64,000 nt of DNA, taken from assembly GCA_002737725.1 (NCBI GenBank), contig NSIP01000006.1:62001-126000 (forward strand), given 5' to 3'. Positions 26,868 to 35,342 of this stretch are shown here, one piece after another (the first letter of the stretch is position 1; each line of letters begins with the position of its first letter). Below the pieces are notes generated by a model. That model did no database searches, was not told the origin of the DNA, and saw only the letters and a list, made by a program, of their open reading frames with translations. Both the position numbers and the translations under genes were made by a program. Source of the stretch: Rhodospirillaceae bacterium (GTDB taxonomy: Bacteria > Pseudomonadota > Alphaproteobacteria > Rhodospirillales > Rhodospirillaceae).

Positions 26868-27517
26868 TGAAAATAATATGGAGTACTTTGGCCATTGTCT
26901 GCTTGCTGTGGGGGCCAACGGCGTCGGCACAAACGAAAGCCGAGCTAGAAACACAATTGGCTCAGCTGATGAAGATGTTGCCCGGTGACTACGACAACGC
27001 TGCGCAGCTTCAAGGCCAAGGCGCTGACAAGCCGTTCTATCCAGTGCGCACGATTCTCAAGGCTGTGACCATGCCAGAGATCGGCGAACACATTCTCTAT
27101 CTCGAAGAATACCGCGACAACGACCCGGAAAAGTTCACCCGCATTCGCTTGTACAAGTTTACGTTAGATGAGGGCGCTATTCGCCTGCACCTCGTCAATC
27201 CGCTCAAGCCCGAAGCTCTGGTGGGCGCTTATGCAAACCTGGCAAAAATCCAAGCCCTGAGGCTCTCTGACATGCGCAAAGACCGCGATCTTTGCGATGT
27301 GTTCATCCGCAAAGTGGGCGAGGAGTTTCAAGGGGCCATGAAAGAGCGTTCCTGCGACCGCCCTGACAAGGCCTTGGTTGATTACACCCTGATCATTGGG
27401 CCCGGCAAGCATTGGGTGCGTAACCGCGCCCGTTCGCCCGACACCAACCAAGTCGCCTGGGAGTTTGTACCCGGCGCGGGTGAAGGTTTTATCGAGCAGT
27501 TCAAGACGCGCGATTAA
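26864..27517 (+). CDS. CpcT/CpeT-like family protein, secreted
   Basis: 217 residues with a signal peptide (IIWSTLAIVCLLWGPTASA). The mature part follows the CpeT-like (chromophore lyase CpcT/CpeT) pattern: QLMKMLPGDYDNAAQLQ, EIGEHILYLEEYRDND, FTRIRLYKFT, CDVFIRKVGEEFQGAM and KERSCDRP. Cyanobacterial members attach bilins to phycobiliproteins. Non-phototrophic homologues have no known job, and no bilin or phycobiliprotein genes are nearby. Overlaps the core-deleted amine oxidase by 4 bp. A broken paralogue lies downstream. Confidence 0.75.
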   Translation: MMKIIWSTLAIVCLLWGPTASAQTKAELETQLAQLMKMLPGDYDNAAQLQGQGADKPFYPVRTILKAVTMPEIGEHILYLEEYRDNDPEKFTRIRLYKFTLDEGAIRLHLVNPLKPEALVGAYANLAKIQALRLSDMRKDRDLCDVFIRKVGEEFQGAMKERSCDRPDKALVDYTLIIGPGKHWVRNRARSPDTNQVAWEFVPGAGEGFIEQFKTRD

Positions 27518-27553
27518 ATCGGATGAGTTAAACCCTGCATCCTGAACATTGTG

Positions 27554-27735
27554 CCCCCTCGCGCTTGCGGGAGAGGGGAGGGTGAGAGGTTTTGAATATG
27601 ATCTGAGACGATGTACGATGCGTTTGTGAGGGCTGTGAGTTAGCGCCCCCTCACCTAGCTTCGCGTAAGCTTGGCGATTGCCTCGCTAACGCTACTCATC
27701 CTTCTCCTTCGCTCGCTTCGCTCTGGGAGCGAGGA
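27554..27735. repeat. intergenic repeat cluster
   Basis: The 310 bases between the CpeT genes hold no gene. They contain CCCCCTCGCGCTTGCGGGAGAGGGG at 27554-27578, a second copy of the element at 25880. From 27644 there is a longer composite with CCCCCTCACCTAGCTTCGCG, AAGCTTGGCGATTGCCTCGC and CTCGCTTCGCTCTGGGAGCG. The pieces look like decayed dispersed repeats. Confidence 0.5.
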
Positions 27736-27827
27736 AAAATAAGTTCGTAAATCTGGGATGAATGAATCCGAGGACGATGGCGGTGATGTGTTTGCCTGTG
27801 CGAGTATCTGTCAAAACGGAGGACACC

Positions 27828-28798
27828 ATGAGGAAATTTCCATTTGCTTTGCTCGGTGTATGCGCGTTAGCAGCGCCAGCCTCTGCTTACACCAAAGCCG
27901 ACCTCAAAGCGCAATTGAAGCTGCTGATGGAGTGGTGGCCAGGCGATTACGACAATAACGAGCAAATCGTACCTCAATCGGGCGGTGGACTCTCGGCACA
28001 AACCGACAAGCCCATCTACCGCCCGCACACCGTGTTCAAACGTCTTAACATGCCCGAGTTGGGCGACAACATGCTATACGTGTAAGAATGGAAGAACGAT
28101 AACCCCACCGACATCGTGCGCATTCGCCTGTATTCGTTGAGCATCGACGAAATAGAAGAAGCCATTTTGGTGAAGTTCATCACGCCGCTCGATCCCAAGC
28201 CGCTTGTCGGCGTTTACAACGACCTGGCCAAAGTCGAGAAACTGAAAAAGAAATATGTGCGCATCTTCAGCGCCCCTGTAGTATTCATCTGCACTGGGAA
28301 GGCGGGCAGTTTCGGTGCGGTATGAAAGAGAAAAGCTGCAGCGTCGCCGAAGACAATGAGTGGTTTCAATACCAAGTGATCGTCGGGCCCAAGCACTATT
28401 GGACGCGCGACCGGCGGTTTTCGTATGCCGACAATAAAGTAACCTGGGAAATGGCGCCTGGTTAAAACTACGCGTGGTTCGAGCAAACTAAAGCGCGCTG
28501 GATGGCGTGCGAGGTGTTAGACAGCCCCGACGGCGACATGACCAAATCCAAGAAGCTGATGGACATTTCGTTGCACGACCAAGGCGGCGAGGCCGACATC
28601 AAATGGCCCGATGGCCGCGATCTCAAGTTCGTCATCCATACCCGCGCTTTTACCTCACCGCCTGATCGCCAGTTTCCGTTGTTCCGAATCCACGACAAAA
28701 AGAACATGGCCATGCCGATTACCTATGCAGTCGACGATGCCGAGCGGTATGGCCTCAATCTTGGCTGGTTTTACATTCGGTGCGCGGTGAAGAAGTAG
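27828..28798 (+). pseudogene. second CpeT-like gene, broken by two stops and a frameshift
   Basis: A tandem paralogue of the gene at 26864, starting at ATG 27828 after GGAGGA with a signal peptide (MRKFPFALLGVCALAAPASA). It continues with LKLLMEWWPGDYDNNEQIV and LGDNMLYV. TAA at 28084-28086 follows (before EWKNDNPTDIVRIRLY). A one-base loss in the C run at 28273-28276 shifts the frame before CSIHLHWEGGQFRCGMKEKS. A second TAA occurs at 28465-28467 (before NYAWFEQTKARW). The frame then stays open to 28798. Both stops are one C-to-T change from CAA. Not expected to yield a full protein. Confidence 0.82.
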
Positions 28799-28936
28799 GC
28801 GGTATGCTGCGCTGCCACATACCGAAGCGGTATAATCGCCTTTTATTTTTTGACATTAACAGGCAGAAGAGGTGAGCCGTTTTGCACTGCGACATAGACC
28901 ACTGGCCCTATAACACTTAATTTTTTGACCCATATC

Positions 28937-30010
28937 ATGATCGCCCCTTACGTCGCTGTTGCCTGCCAAATGACCATGCGCCCTGTCTACAAGGGCGCCG
29001 ATACCCCATTCCGCCCCGAATGCATCAAAGAGAACCTGGACCGGGTCTGCGCCATGGTGGAACGGGCGGCCAGGGAGCACCAAGCCAAGCTGGCCGTGTT
29101 CCCCGAGTTTTGCGTCCAAGGTTACGCCCTGCAGCGCTCGATTGCCGACTGGGAGCGGGCAGGCGTGTTGCTGCCCGGCCCCGAGACAGCCGCCATGGCT
29201 AAGGTGGCGCGGGCGACCGGCGTGCATATTGCAGGCGCGGTGTACGAGCGCATCCCGGATTTCCCAGGCCGCTACTTCATGAGCGGGTTTGTAATCTCAC
29301 CCGAGGGCGCCACGCCCGAGGCTCAGCTGAGGCTGGTTTACCGCAAAGTCTACGCGCTTACGCACAAGACCCGTCCGGGCGATATCTACGACCAGTACGT
29401 TGCCAAGTTTGGTCGTGCGGCGCTGTTTCCGGTCATCGACACACCCTTGGGCAAAGTCGGCTGTGCGGTGGCTGCTGACATTGCCTGGCCGGAAATCCCC
29501 CGCGCCTTGGCCATGCGCGGCGCAGAGCTGATTTTTAACCCCACGGCTGCCGGACGCATACCGGGTTATGCCTCGGCCAGCGAAGATGCAGATCAGCCCT
29601 TAGCGCCCGCCATGCCCATGGTGCGACGCATGCGCGCTTGGGAGAACGTGATGTATTTGGCTATGGCCAACATCGGGCCCTTTCTTGACGATGATGGCCG
29701 GGTTGGTGCTGAGCGTATCCCGTCAGAAGTGATTGACTACCAAGGCCGCGTCATCGCCCGGGCTGACACCGAAGGCGAGGCGATTGTTCCGGCGCTCATC
29801 GATATTGCAGCCTTACGCGCCTATCGCGCTCAGCCCAAGGCGAACTTCCTCGCCCAACTGCAACCACGGCTGCACGCACAGGATTATGATGCGATGCAGC
29901 TTTGCCCCTTGAACGGTATGGCAACACCTCACGCCGAAGAAAAAGAGGCCGATGATTTCATTGTCGCTACCTGGAAACGCATGGTTGCAACGGGAACGTT
30001 CCATGGATGA
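28937..30010 (+). CDS. nitrilase-superfamily protein lacking the catalytic cysteine
   Basis: 357 residues from ATG 28937 (MIAPYVAVACQMTMRP); a TTG four codons upstream is less likely. Carbon-nitrogen hydrolase fold: Glu is kept in LAVFPEFCVQGYAL (E57) and Lys in RLVYRKVYAL (K137). The nucleophile segment reads GKVGCAVAADIAWPE, where the position normally held by Cys is Ala179. A Cys lies three residues earlier. It may bind but not hydrolyse, or use a shifted residue. It resembles the gene at 38034 (DxYVAxxGRxALxPxxxTPxG shared). The downstream oxidase start overlaps by 8 bp, so these form an operon. Confidence 0.82.
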   Translation: MIAPYVAVACQMTMRPVYKGADTPFRPECIKENLDRVCAMVERAAREHQAKLAVFPEFCVQGYALQRSIADWERAGVLLPGPETAAMAKVARATGVHIAGAVYERIPDFPGRYFMSGFVISPEGATPEAQLRLVYRKVYALTHKTRPGDIYDQYVAKFGRAALFPVIDTPLGKVGCAVAADIAWPEIPRALAMRGAELIFNPTAAGRIPGYASASEDADQPLAPAMPMVRRMRAWENVMYLAMANIGPFLDDDGRVGAERIPSEVIDYQGRVIARADTEGEAIVPALIDIAALRAYRAQPKANFLAQLQPRLHAQDYDAMQLCPLNGMATPHAEEKEADDFIVATWKRMVATGTFHG

Positions 30011-31382
30011 CATTGCTCCTCGGGCCATGAAAATCCTCGCCCAGCTGCGTGCGCTGCTGGGCGATCGGCTGTCCGTGAATGCGGGCGTGCTCGATCAACA
30101 TGGGCGCGGGGAATCGTGGCATCCCACTGCCCCCCCTCATGCTGTCGTGTTTCCAACGACGACGGAAGAGGTGGCGGACGTTGTTAAACTTTGCGCCGCT
30201 CACAAGGTACCTATTGTGCCTTTCGGCGCGGGCACGTCACTCGAAGGCCAAGTGAATGCGATTCATGGCGGGGTCTGTATTGATCTGTCGCGCATGACCC
30301 GCATTGTGGCCGTGAATACTGCCGATATGGATTGCACGATCGAGGCAGGCGTGATGCGTGCCCAACTCAACACTTATCTGCGCGACCAAGGATTATTCTT
30401 CCCCGTCGACCCGGGGGCTGAATGCACCATCGGCGGCATGGTCGCCACGCGCGCCTCGGGCACTAATGCCGTGCGCTACGGCACTATGAAGGAATCTGTT
30501 TTGGCGCTCACGGTTGTGCTGCCCGACGGCGCGATCATCCAAACAGGTGGACGCGCGCGCAAGTCGGCAGCGGGGTATGACTTGACGCGCTTGATGGTGG
30601 GTTCCGAGGGTACCTTGGGCGTGGTCACCGAGGTGACGCTGCGCTTAGCCGCGATCCCTGAGGCAACGGCAGCGGCGACGGTTGGGTTTAACTCTGTCGA
30701 CGACGCCGTGAATACGGTGATCGCTGTTATTCAATCGGCCATCCCAATTGCGCGCATTGAACTGCTCGATGAGCTCAGTGTCGATGCTGTGAACAAATAT
30801 TCGAATCTGTCATTACCCGTCCGCCCGACATTGTTCTTGGAATTTCACGGCAGCCCGACCGCTGTGTCCGAGTGCGCAGGCGCGGTTGGCGAGATTGCGA
30901 CCGAGCATGGGGGCGACGGATTCCAATGGGCCGATCTGGCCGAAGATCGTTCGAAGCTGTGGGAGGCGAGGCATAAAGCATACTATGCGGGCCTTGCTTT
31001 GCGACCGGGCTCTAAAGGCTTGGTGACTGACGTGTGTGTGCCAATTTCACGCTTGGCCGAGTGCATCGCCGATACCAAAGCCGATCTCGCCAAAGCGTCC
31101 ATGCCTGCCCCGCTGTTGGGTCATGTGGGCGATGGCAATTTCCATGTCTGTTTCATCATTGATCCGACCAAGCCCGATGAATTGCACGAGGCCGAGCATT
31201 TGCATGACCGCATGGTCGAGCGGGCCCAAGCCATGGGCGGCACTTGCACGGGCGAGCACGGTATCGGCTTGGGCAAAATCGCGCATTTGAAGCGCGAAGC
31301 TGGTGAGGGGGTCGCGCTGATGCAACGCATTAAACGCGCGATTGATCCGCAAGGCATTATGAACCCAGGCAAGATGTTCTAG
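30003..31382 (+). CDS. FAD-linked oxidase, D-lactate/glycolate dehydrogenase (GlcD) type
   Basis: 459-residue FAD-binding oxidoreductase of the vanillyl-alcohol oxidase fold. ATG 30003 is chosen; an upstream in-frame start is deep inside the preceding gene. FAD domain: VPIVPFGAGTSLEGQ, DPGAECTIGGMVATRASG and VRYGTMKESVLALTVVLPDG. C-terminal marks: LLGHVGDGNFHVCF and GTCTGEHGIGLGK, then a closing NPGKMF. It oxidises a 2-hydroxy acid, perhaps D-lactate or a longer one, passing electrons to the respiratory chain. Operon with the nitrilase-like gene and the PanE-like reductase. Confidence 0.9.
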   Translation: MDDIAPRAMKILAQLRALLGDRLSVNAGVLDQHGRGESWHPTAPPHAVVFPTTTEEVADVVKLCAAHKVPIVPFGAGTSLEGQVNAIHGGVCIDLSRMTRIVAVNTADMDCTIEAGVMRAQLNTYLRDQGLFFPVDPGAECTIGGMVATRASGTNAVRYGTMKESVLALTVVLPDGAIIQTGGRARKSAAGYDLTRLMVGSEGTLGVVTEVTLRLAAIPEATAAATVGFNSVDDAVNTVIAVIQSAIPIARIELLDELSVDAVNKYSNLSLPVRPTLFLEFHGSPTAVSECAGAVGEIATEHGGDGFQWADLAEDRSKLWEARHKAYYAGLALRPGSKGLVTDVCVPISRLAECIADTKADLAKASMPAPLLGHVGDGNFHVCFIIDPTKPDELHEAEHLHDRMVERAQAMGGTCTGEHGIGLGKIAHLKREAGEGVALMQRIKRAIDPQGIMNPGKMF

Positions 31383-31385
31383 AAA

Positions 31386-32378
31386 ATGAGTATGCAAAGA
31401 ATTTGCATCGTCGGGCCCGGCGCTATCGGCGGCATGATGGCCGTTCATATGCAGCGTGCGGGCTACGACGTGAGCGCGCTGGCGCGATCGACCAAGGTTG
31501 CGGAGATCAACCAAAAGGGCATCAAACTCCTCGACGGTGGGCAAACCTACACGGCCAAACCCAAAGCCGCTGTAGATGCGCGCGATTTAGGTCCGCAAGA
31601 TTTGGTGATTGTCACCGTGAAGGCCGCGGGCTTGCCGTGGGTCGCTGAACATCTGCAAACCTTATCGCACCCAGACACAGCTTGGGTCTTTGTGATGAAC
31701 GGTGTGCCGTGGTGGTTCTTCCATGGCTTCGGTGGGGAGCATGCTGGCACGGGCTTGCAGTCCATCGATCCAGGCGGGGTATTGTCGACGGCCTTACCTG
31801 CAGACCGAATCATGTGGGGCGTCATCAACTGCAACGTTGCCATTGAGATAGATGGCACCTTGAACCATGCGCACTCAAACCAGTTACAACTTGGGCGGCC
31901 CAGCGGGTCGCTAAACGGGCTTGATACTGTGGCCAATGTCTTCCGCGCGGCGGGCTACAATACCGATCTGAGCCCCACAATCCGCGACGCGATTTGGGGC
32001 AAGCTGCTGGTCAACATGACCTTCAACCCCTTAAGTGTTCTGACCATGGCGACCACGGATCTGTTGCTGTCTGACCCGCTCGTGCGTGACCTGGCGATCA
32101 AGGCTGTGGATGAAGGCCGCGCTGTGGGGGAGGCGCTGGGAATTGCATCGGGCCCTTCGGGTGCGCAACGCTTCCTCGCGCCCACCAAACCTGCTGTGTC
32201 TGCAAAAACCTCGATGCTGGCCGATTTCGAGCGGGGCAGGGCACTGGAAGTCTCACCACTGATCGGGGCGGTAGTCGAGATCGCAAACCTTGTTGGTGTT
32301 TCCGTTCCCTTTACCAAAGCGCTATATGGGCTGATACGGCTAAGATCGCAGATCAGCGCCCAGACCAATCCAATATGA
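31386..32378 (+). CDS. ketopantoate reductase (PanE/ApbA) family oxidoreductase
   Basis: 330-residue NADP-dependent reductase of the PanE family. The Rossmann loop is GPGAIGG (10-16) in RICIVGPGAIGGMMAVHM. The catalytic-domain region is AIWGKLLVNMTFNPLSVL. It starts 3 bp after the oxidase stop. As it sits with an FAD hydroxy-acid oxidase, it more likely reduces a 2-oxo acid of a catabolic route than makes pantoate; this is inference from position. Confidence 0.82.
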   Translation: MSMQRICIVGPGAIGGMMAVHMQRAGYDVSALARSTKVAEINQKGIKLLDGGQTYTAKPKAAVDARDLGPQDLVIVTVKAAGLPWVAEHLQTLSHPDTAWVFVMNGVPWWFFHGFGGEHAGTGLQSIDPGGVLSTALPADRIMWGVINCNVAIEIDGTLNHAHSNQLQLGRPSGSLNGLDTVANVFRAAGYNTDLSPTIRDAIWGKLLVNMTFNPLSVLTMATTDLLLSDPLVRDLAIKAVDEGRAVGEALGIASGPSGAQRFLAPTKPAVSAKTSMLADFERGRALEVSPLIGAVVEIANLVGVSVPFTKALYGLIRLRSQISAQTNPI

Positions 32379-32444
32379 CCGTGCCGATGTCTCAATCCAT
32401 CACCGATCACCGCCTAATCTTGGGCCTACACCCTTAGTTAAATA

Positions 32445-32924
32445 CTAGCCGATGGAGCACGTGGCTTCGGCGCCGGTCAGTTCATATTTTCCTTCGTCGA
32501 TATTGACGGACTCAATGATGCCGTTGTTCACAATCATCGAGAAACGCTTTCCGCGCGAGCCCAGGCCGAACTTCGAGCCATCCAGTTCCAATCCAAGCGC
32601 CTTGGTATAGTCACCGTTGCCATCGGCCAGCATCTTGATTTTATCGCCGACGCCACGATCCTTGCCCCAGGCATCCATCACGAACACATCGTTCACTGCC
32701 ATGCAGGCAATGGTATCAAAGCCCTTGGCCTTTACTTGGTCGTAATTTTTCAGGTAGCTCGGCAAGTGCTGGTTCGAGCAGGTGGGCGTGAAAGCACCAG
32801 GGACCGAGAACAGCACTACTTTTTTGCCCTTGAACAGTTCGTCCGAGGAAATTTCTGCAGGGCCGCTTGCTGTCATAACGCGGAATTTGCCTTCCGGCAT
32901 TTTGTCGCCAGCTTTGATCGCCAT
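32445..32924 (-). CDS. peroxiredoxin, Prx5/AhpE-type (redoxin)
   Basis: 159 residues from ATG 32924 (MAIKAGDKMPEGKFRVM); the 19-codon upstream extension lacks support. The peroxidatic Cys is C49 in VPGAFTPTCSNQHLPSY. Further marks: FDTIACMAVNDVFVMDAWGK and SRGKRFSMIVNNGIIE. Atypical two-Cys peroxiredoxin that reduces peroxides in the cytosol, perhaps with glutathione (gshA is present in the window). Confidence 0.92.
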   Translation of the reverse strand: MAIKAGDKMPEGKFRVMTASGPAEISSDELFKGKKVVLFSVPGAFTPTCSNQHLPSYLKNYDQVKAKGFDTIACMAVNDVFVMDAWGKDRGVGDKIKMLADGNGDYTKALGLELDGSKFGLGSRGKRFSMIVNNGIIESVNIDEGKYELTGAEATCSIG

Positions 32925-33051
32925 GGTGATGTCCTTGTCTTTTGTTTGAATGAATGATTTCGAACCCGCGCGACTCTGCACGAGATATCCCTAAACTAAG
33001 GAGTTACGATGCAGAATCCAAATGAGATTTATCGGCGCGATCCGCGCAGGA

Positions 33052-33381
33052 TTAGTTCGCGTGGCGGCGATTGAGCTCATAATGGTCGCCCTTAAAGTCG
33101 CCGAAATGGCTGGGCACCTCGGGGTGGCCAATAGGCTCGCCCGAATCATCTACCAGAAGGTTCTGCTGAGAGACATAGGCCACGTAGTGTGTATTCGCGT
33201 TCTCAGCCAACAGGTGATAAAATGGCTGTTCCTTGCGCGGGCGCACATCTTCCTGGATCGACATCCACCAGTCTTCGGTGTTGTTGAACTCTGGGTCCAC
33301 ATCGAAGACCACGCCTCTAAACGGAAACAGGCGGTGTCTGACGACTTGGCCGAGTTTGAATTTGGCTTCGAGCGACTTCAT
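33052..33381 (-). CDS. hspQ: heat-shock protein HspQ
   Basis: 109 residues from ATG 33381 (MKSLEAKFKLGQVVRHRLFP); the longer frame upstream is not needed. FRGVVFDVDPEFNNTEDWW, KEQPFYHLLAEN and YVAYVSQQNLL are the HspQ/hemimethylated DNA-binding-like pattern. HspQ specificity-enhances Lon protease in enterobacteria. Stands alone between a peroxiredoxin and the MFS genes. Confidence 0.9.
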   Translation of the reverse strand: MKSLEAKFKLGQVVRHRLFPFRGVVFDVDPEFNNTEDWWMSIQEDVRPRKEQPFYHLLAENANTHYVAYVSQQNLLVDDSGEPIGHPEVPSHFGDFKGDHYELNRRHAN

Positions 33382-33523
33382 GACCTCATACTCAAATGGC
33401 GGGCTCAGTGTCCACCCAGTTAATAAAGATAGGTGGCCGATTGTGGCCCGTCTAGAGGCTTTAACCCATTGAATTATCATGACTATAAGTCATTTCAACG
33501 GAAAATAGCTCACCCTCGAGCCC

Positions 33524-33838
33524 TTACGAAGCTCTTGTTTGTTGATCGAGAGCCACCATCTCGGTGCGATAGTTCTTTAACCCGCGCATAAGGAGATAGA
33601 ACACTGGCGCGGCCATAATTATGAGCACGGCAGCCAGGCTATATTTCAGCGCCGCTTCATCCCCAAAGACACCGTCTGTGATGAGACCCACGAGCGGCGG
33701 GCCGATCAAAAAGCTCAGAATTTGCCGATCAAGCCACGAGACGATGTAAGACAACAGCAACAGCACCACAACGTACCATGCGTACGTTGGATTCGGATAA
33801 GGAGGCTCTTGTGTGGAGGTCTGCTTAAGAGGGCCCAT
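33524..33838 (-). pseudogene. MFS transporter with central core deleted in frame
   Basis: 104 codons. Residues 1-46 are the start of an MFS protein (EPPYPNPTYAWYVVVLLLL, SWLDRQILSFLIGP), nearly the same as the intact neighbour at 33860. From about 46 it jumps to the last two helices (PPLVGLITDGVFGDEAALKY, then a final helix and KNYRTEMVALDQ). About 350 residues are gone with the frame kept. The joint falls at IGPP, and full-length relatives have a GP both after helix 1 and before helix 11, so a short-repeat deletion is likely. It cannot transport as such. Confidence 0.82.
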
Positions 33839-33859
33839 CGTTGTGCCTTCTGTAGGGTG

Positions 33860-35248
33860 TTATTGAGCTTTTGGATTGCTGCCGCCCAACCACACCTCAG
33901 CCTCGATGACAGCTGAGCGGTAGAGTTTCAGATTGTAGCTAAGGATCGCGATGGCCACCACGCACGCCACACCGCACGTTAGGGCCAACGAGTAACGCAG
34001 CATGGCTTCATCTTTGAATACAAAATCAGTCACGATGGCGACGGCGCTTGGCCCAACTGTCAAACCTAAGAGGCTGATAACGAAATAATACAACGCGGTG
34101 ATTTGACCGCGCATCTGATTGGGGCACACCATCATCAATGACGCAGCGCCCGTCGCCGTCACCCACGCCCCGCCGATGGAGCCGAAGACTAAAACGCCAA
34201 GAGCAATCTCCGGGGTTGGCATTAGGGGCACCAAAACATATGGCCCGGCCATGAAGACGACGACGCCGATCAGGTTCGAGCGCATGTGCCCGTCTTTAAG
34301 GCCATTCTTGTAGAAACGATCCGCAAGCCAGCCACCAAACATCACGCCGATGGGCACCGTGAAAAGCATGATGATACCATAGGCAAAACTAATCTGGCCG
34401 ATACTCCACCCCCATGTGCGAATGAATGTCGTCGGGAGCCATGAAAAATAAGCATAGCCTAAGATAGTGACCACCGACATGCCAATGAAGTGGCTCGCAA
34501 ACATCTTCCAGCGTTGTTTGAGGAATTTGACGACCTCACTGACGGGGATTGCTTCGGTTTGTCCCTGCGCAGTTTGAAGTTGCATTTTTCCACGACGAAG
34601 CGGCTCTTTCACTGTGAGCATTAATAACGCGACGGCGAGGCCCGGCAGGCCAACCACAAAGAATACAGTCTGCCATGCGTAAAGTTGGCCAACGATGGGC
34701 AGCACAACGGGCGGTGCTTGGGACACAAATTGAATCACCTGGCCGCCCAGAATCATCGCAACTGCAGCCCCTAAGCCTACGCCAGCGTTGTAAACACTGA
34801 TCGCTTGTCCGCGCTTGTCTTTGGAGAAGTAGTCGCTGATCAGCGACAGGGCGCTCGGGGCTAGTGTCGCTTCACCAATCCCAACGCCGATCCGCGCCAA
34901 GAACAACGTCCAGTATCCTTGAGAAAGGCCGCACATGGCCGTCATGACGCACCAGATTGCAATCCCCCAGCCAATAATACCGCGGCGGCTGGCACGGTCC
35001 GCTAAACGGCCAATGGGCAGGCCGAGGATGGTATAAAAAATGGCAAAAGCCAGACCGAGCAACAAGCTCATGGCTGTATCTGAAATGACGAGGTCGCGTT
35101 TGATGGGTTGCACCATCAGCGCCATAATTTGTCGATCGAGAAACGATAAAATATAAGCCAGCGTCAGGATGCCAACCACATACCAGGCATAGGCTGGATT
35201 CGGGTACGGGGGCTCAGGCGTTGCCCCATCTGTAGCGTGTGTCGACAT
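33860..35248 (-). CDS. MFS transporter
   Basis: 462-residue, 12-helix major facilitator, closest in pattern to the organic-acid/Spns-like group. Helix 1 region AYAWYVVGILTLAYILSFLD with RQIMALM, the loop-2/3 motif LPIGRLADRASRRGI, GIGEATLAPSALSLISDYF in helix 5, and TVKEPLRRGK in the central loop. It is the intact version of the core-deleted gene 22 bp downstream. The substrate is unknown; nearby hydroxy-acid enzymes suggest carboxylates. Confidence 0.87.
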   Translation of the reverse strand: MSTHATDGATPEPPYPNPAYAWYVVGILTLAYILSFLDRQIMALMVQPIKRDLVISDTAMSLLLGLAFAIFYTILGLPIGRLADRASRRGIIGWGIAIWCVMTAMCGLSQGYWTLFLARIGVGIGEATLAPSALSLISDYFSKDKRGQAISVYNAGVGLGAAVAMILGGQVIQFVSQAPPVVLPIVGQLYAWQTVFFVVGLPGLAVALLMLTVKEPLRRGKMQLQTAQGQTEAIPVSEVVKFLKQRWKMFASHFIGMSVVTILGYAYFSWLPTTFIRTWGWSIGQISFAYGIIMLFTVPIGVMFGGWLADRFYKNGLKDGHMRSNLIGVVVFMAGPYVLVPLMPTPEIALGVLVFGSIGGAWVTATGAASLMMVCPNQMRGQITALYYFVISLLGLTVGPSAVAIVTDFVFKDEAMLRYSLALTCGVACVVAIAILSYNLKLYRSAVIEAEVWLGGSNPKAQ

Positions 35249-35342
35249 GCCTTCAATCCTCCCCCATTGATACCCCCCAATCCCCGGTCGAGGGTATAAG
35301 CTCCGCAGTCACTCTAATCCCTTGCGTCCCAAGATCTGTTAT

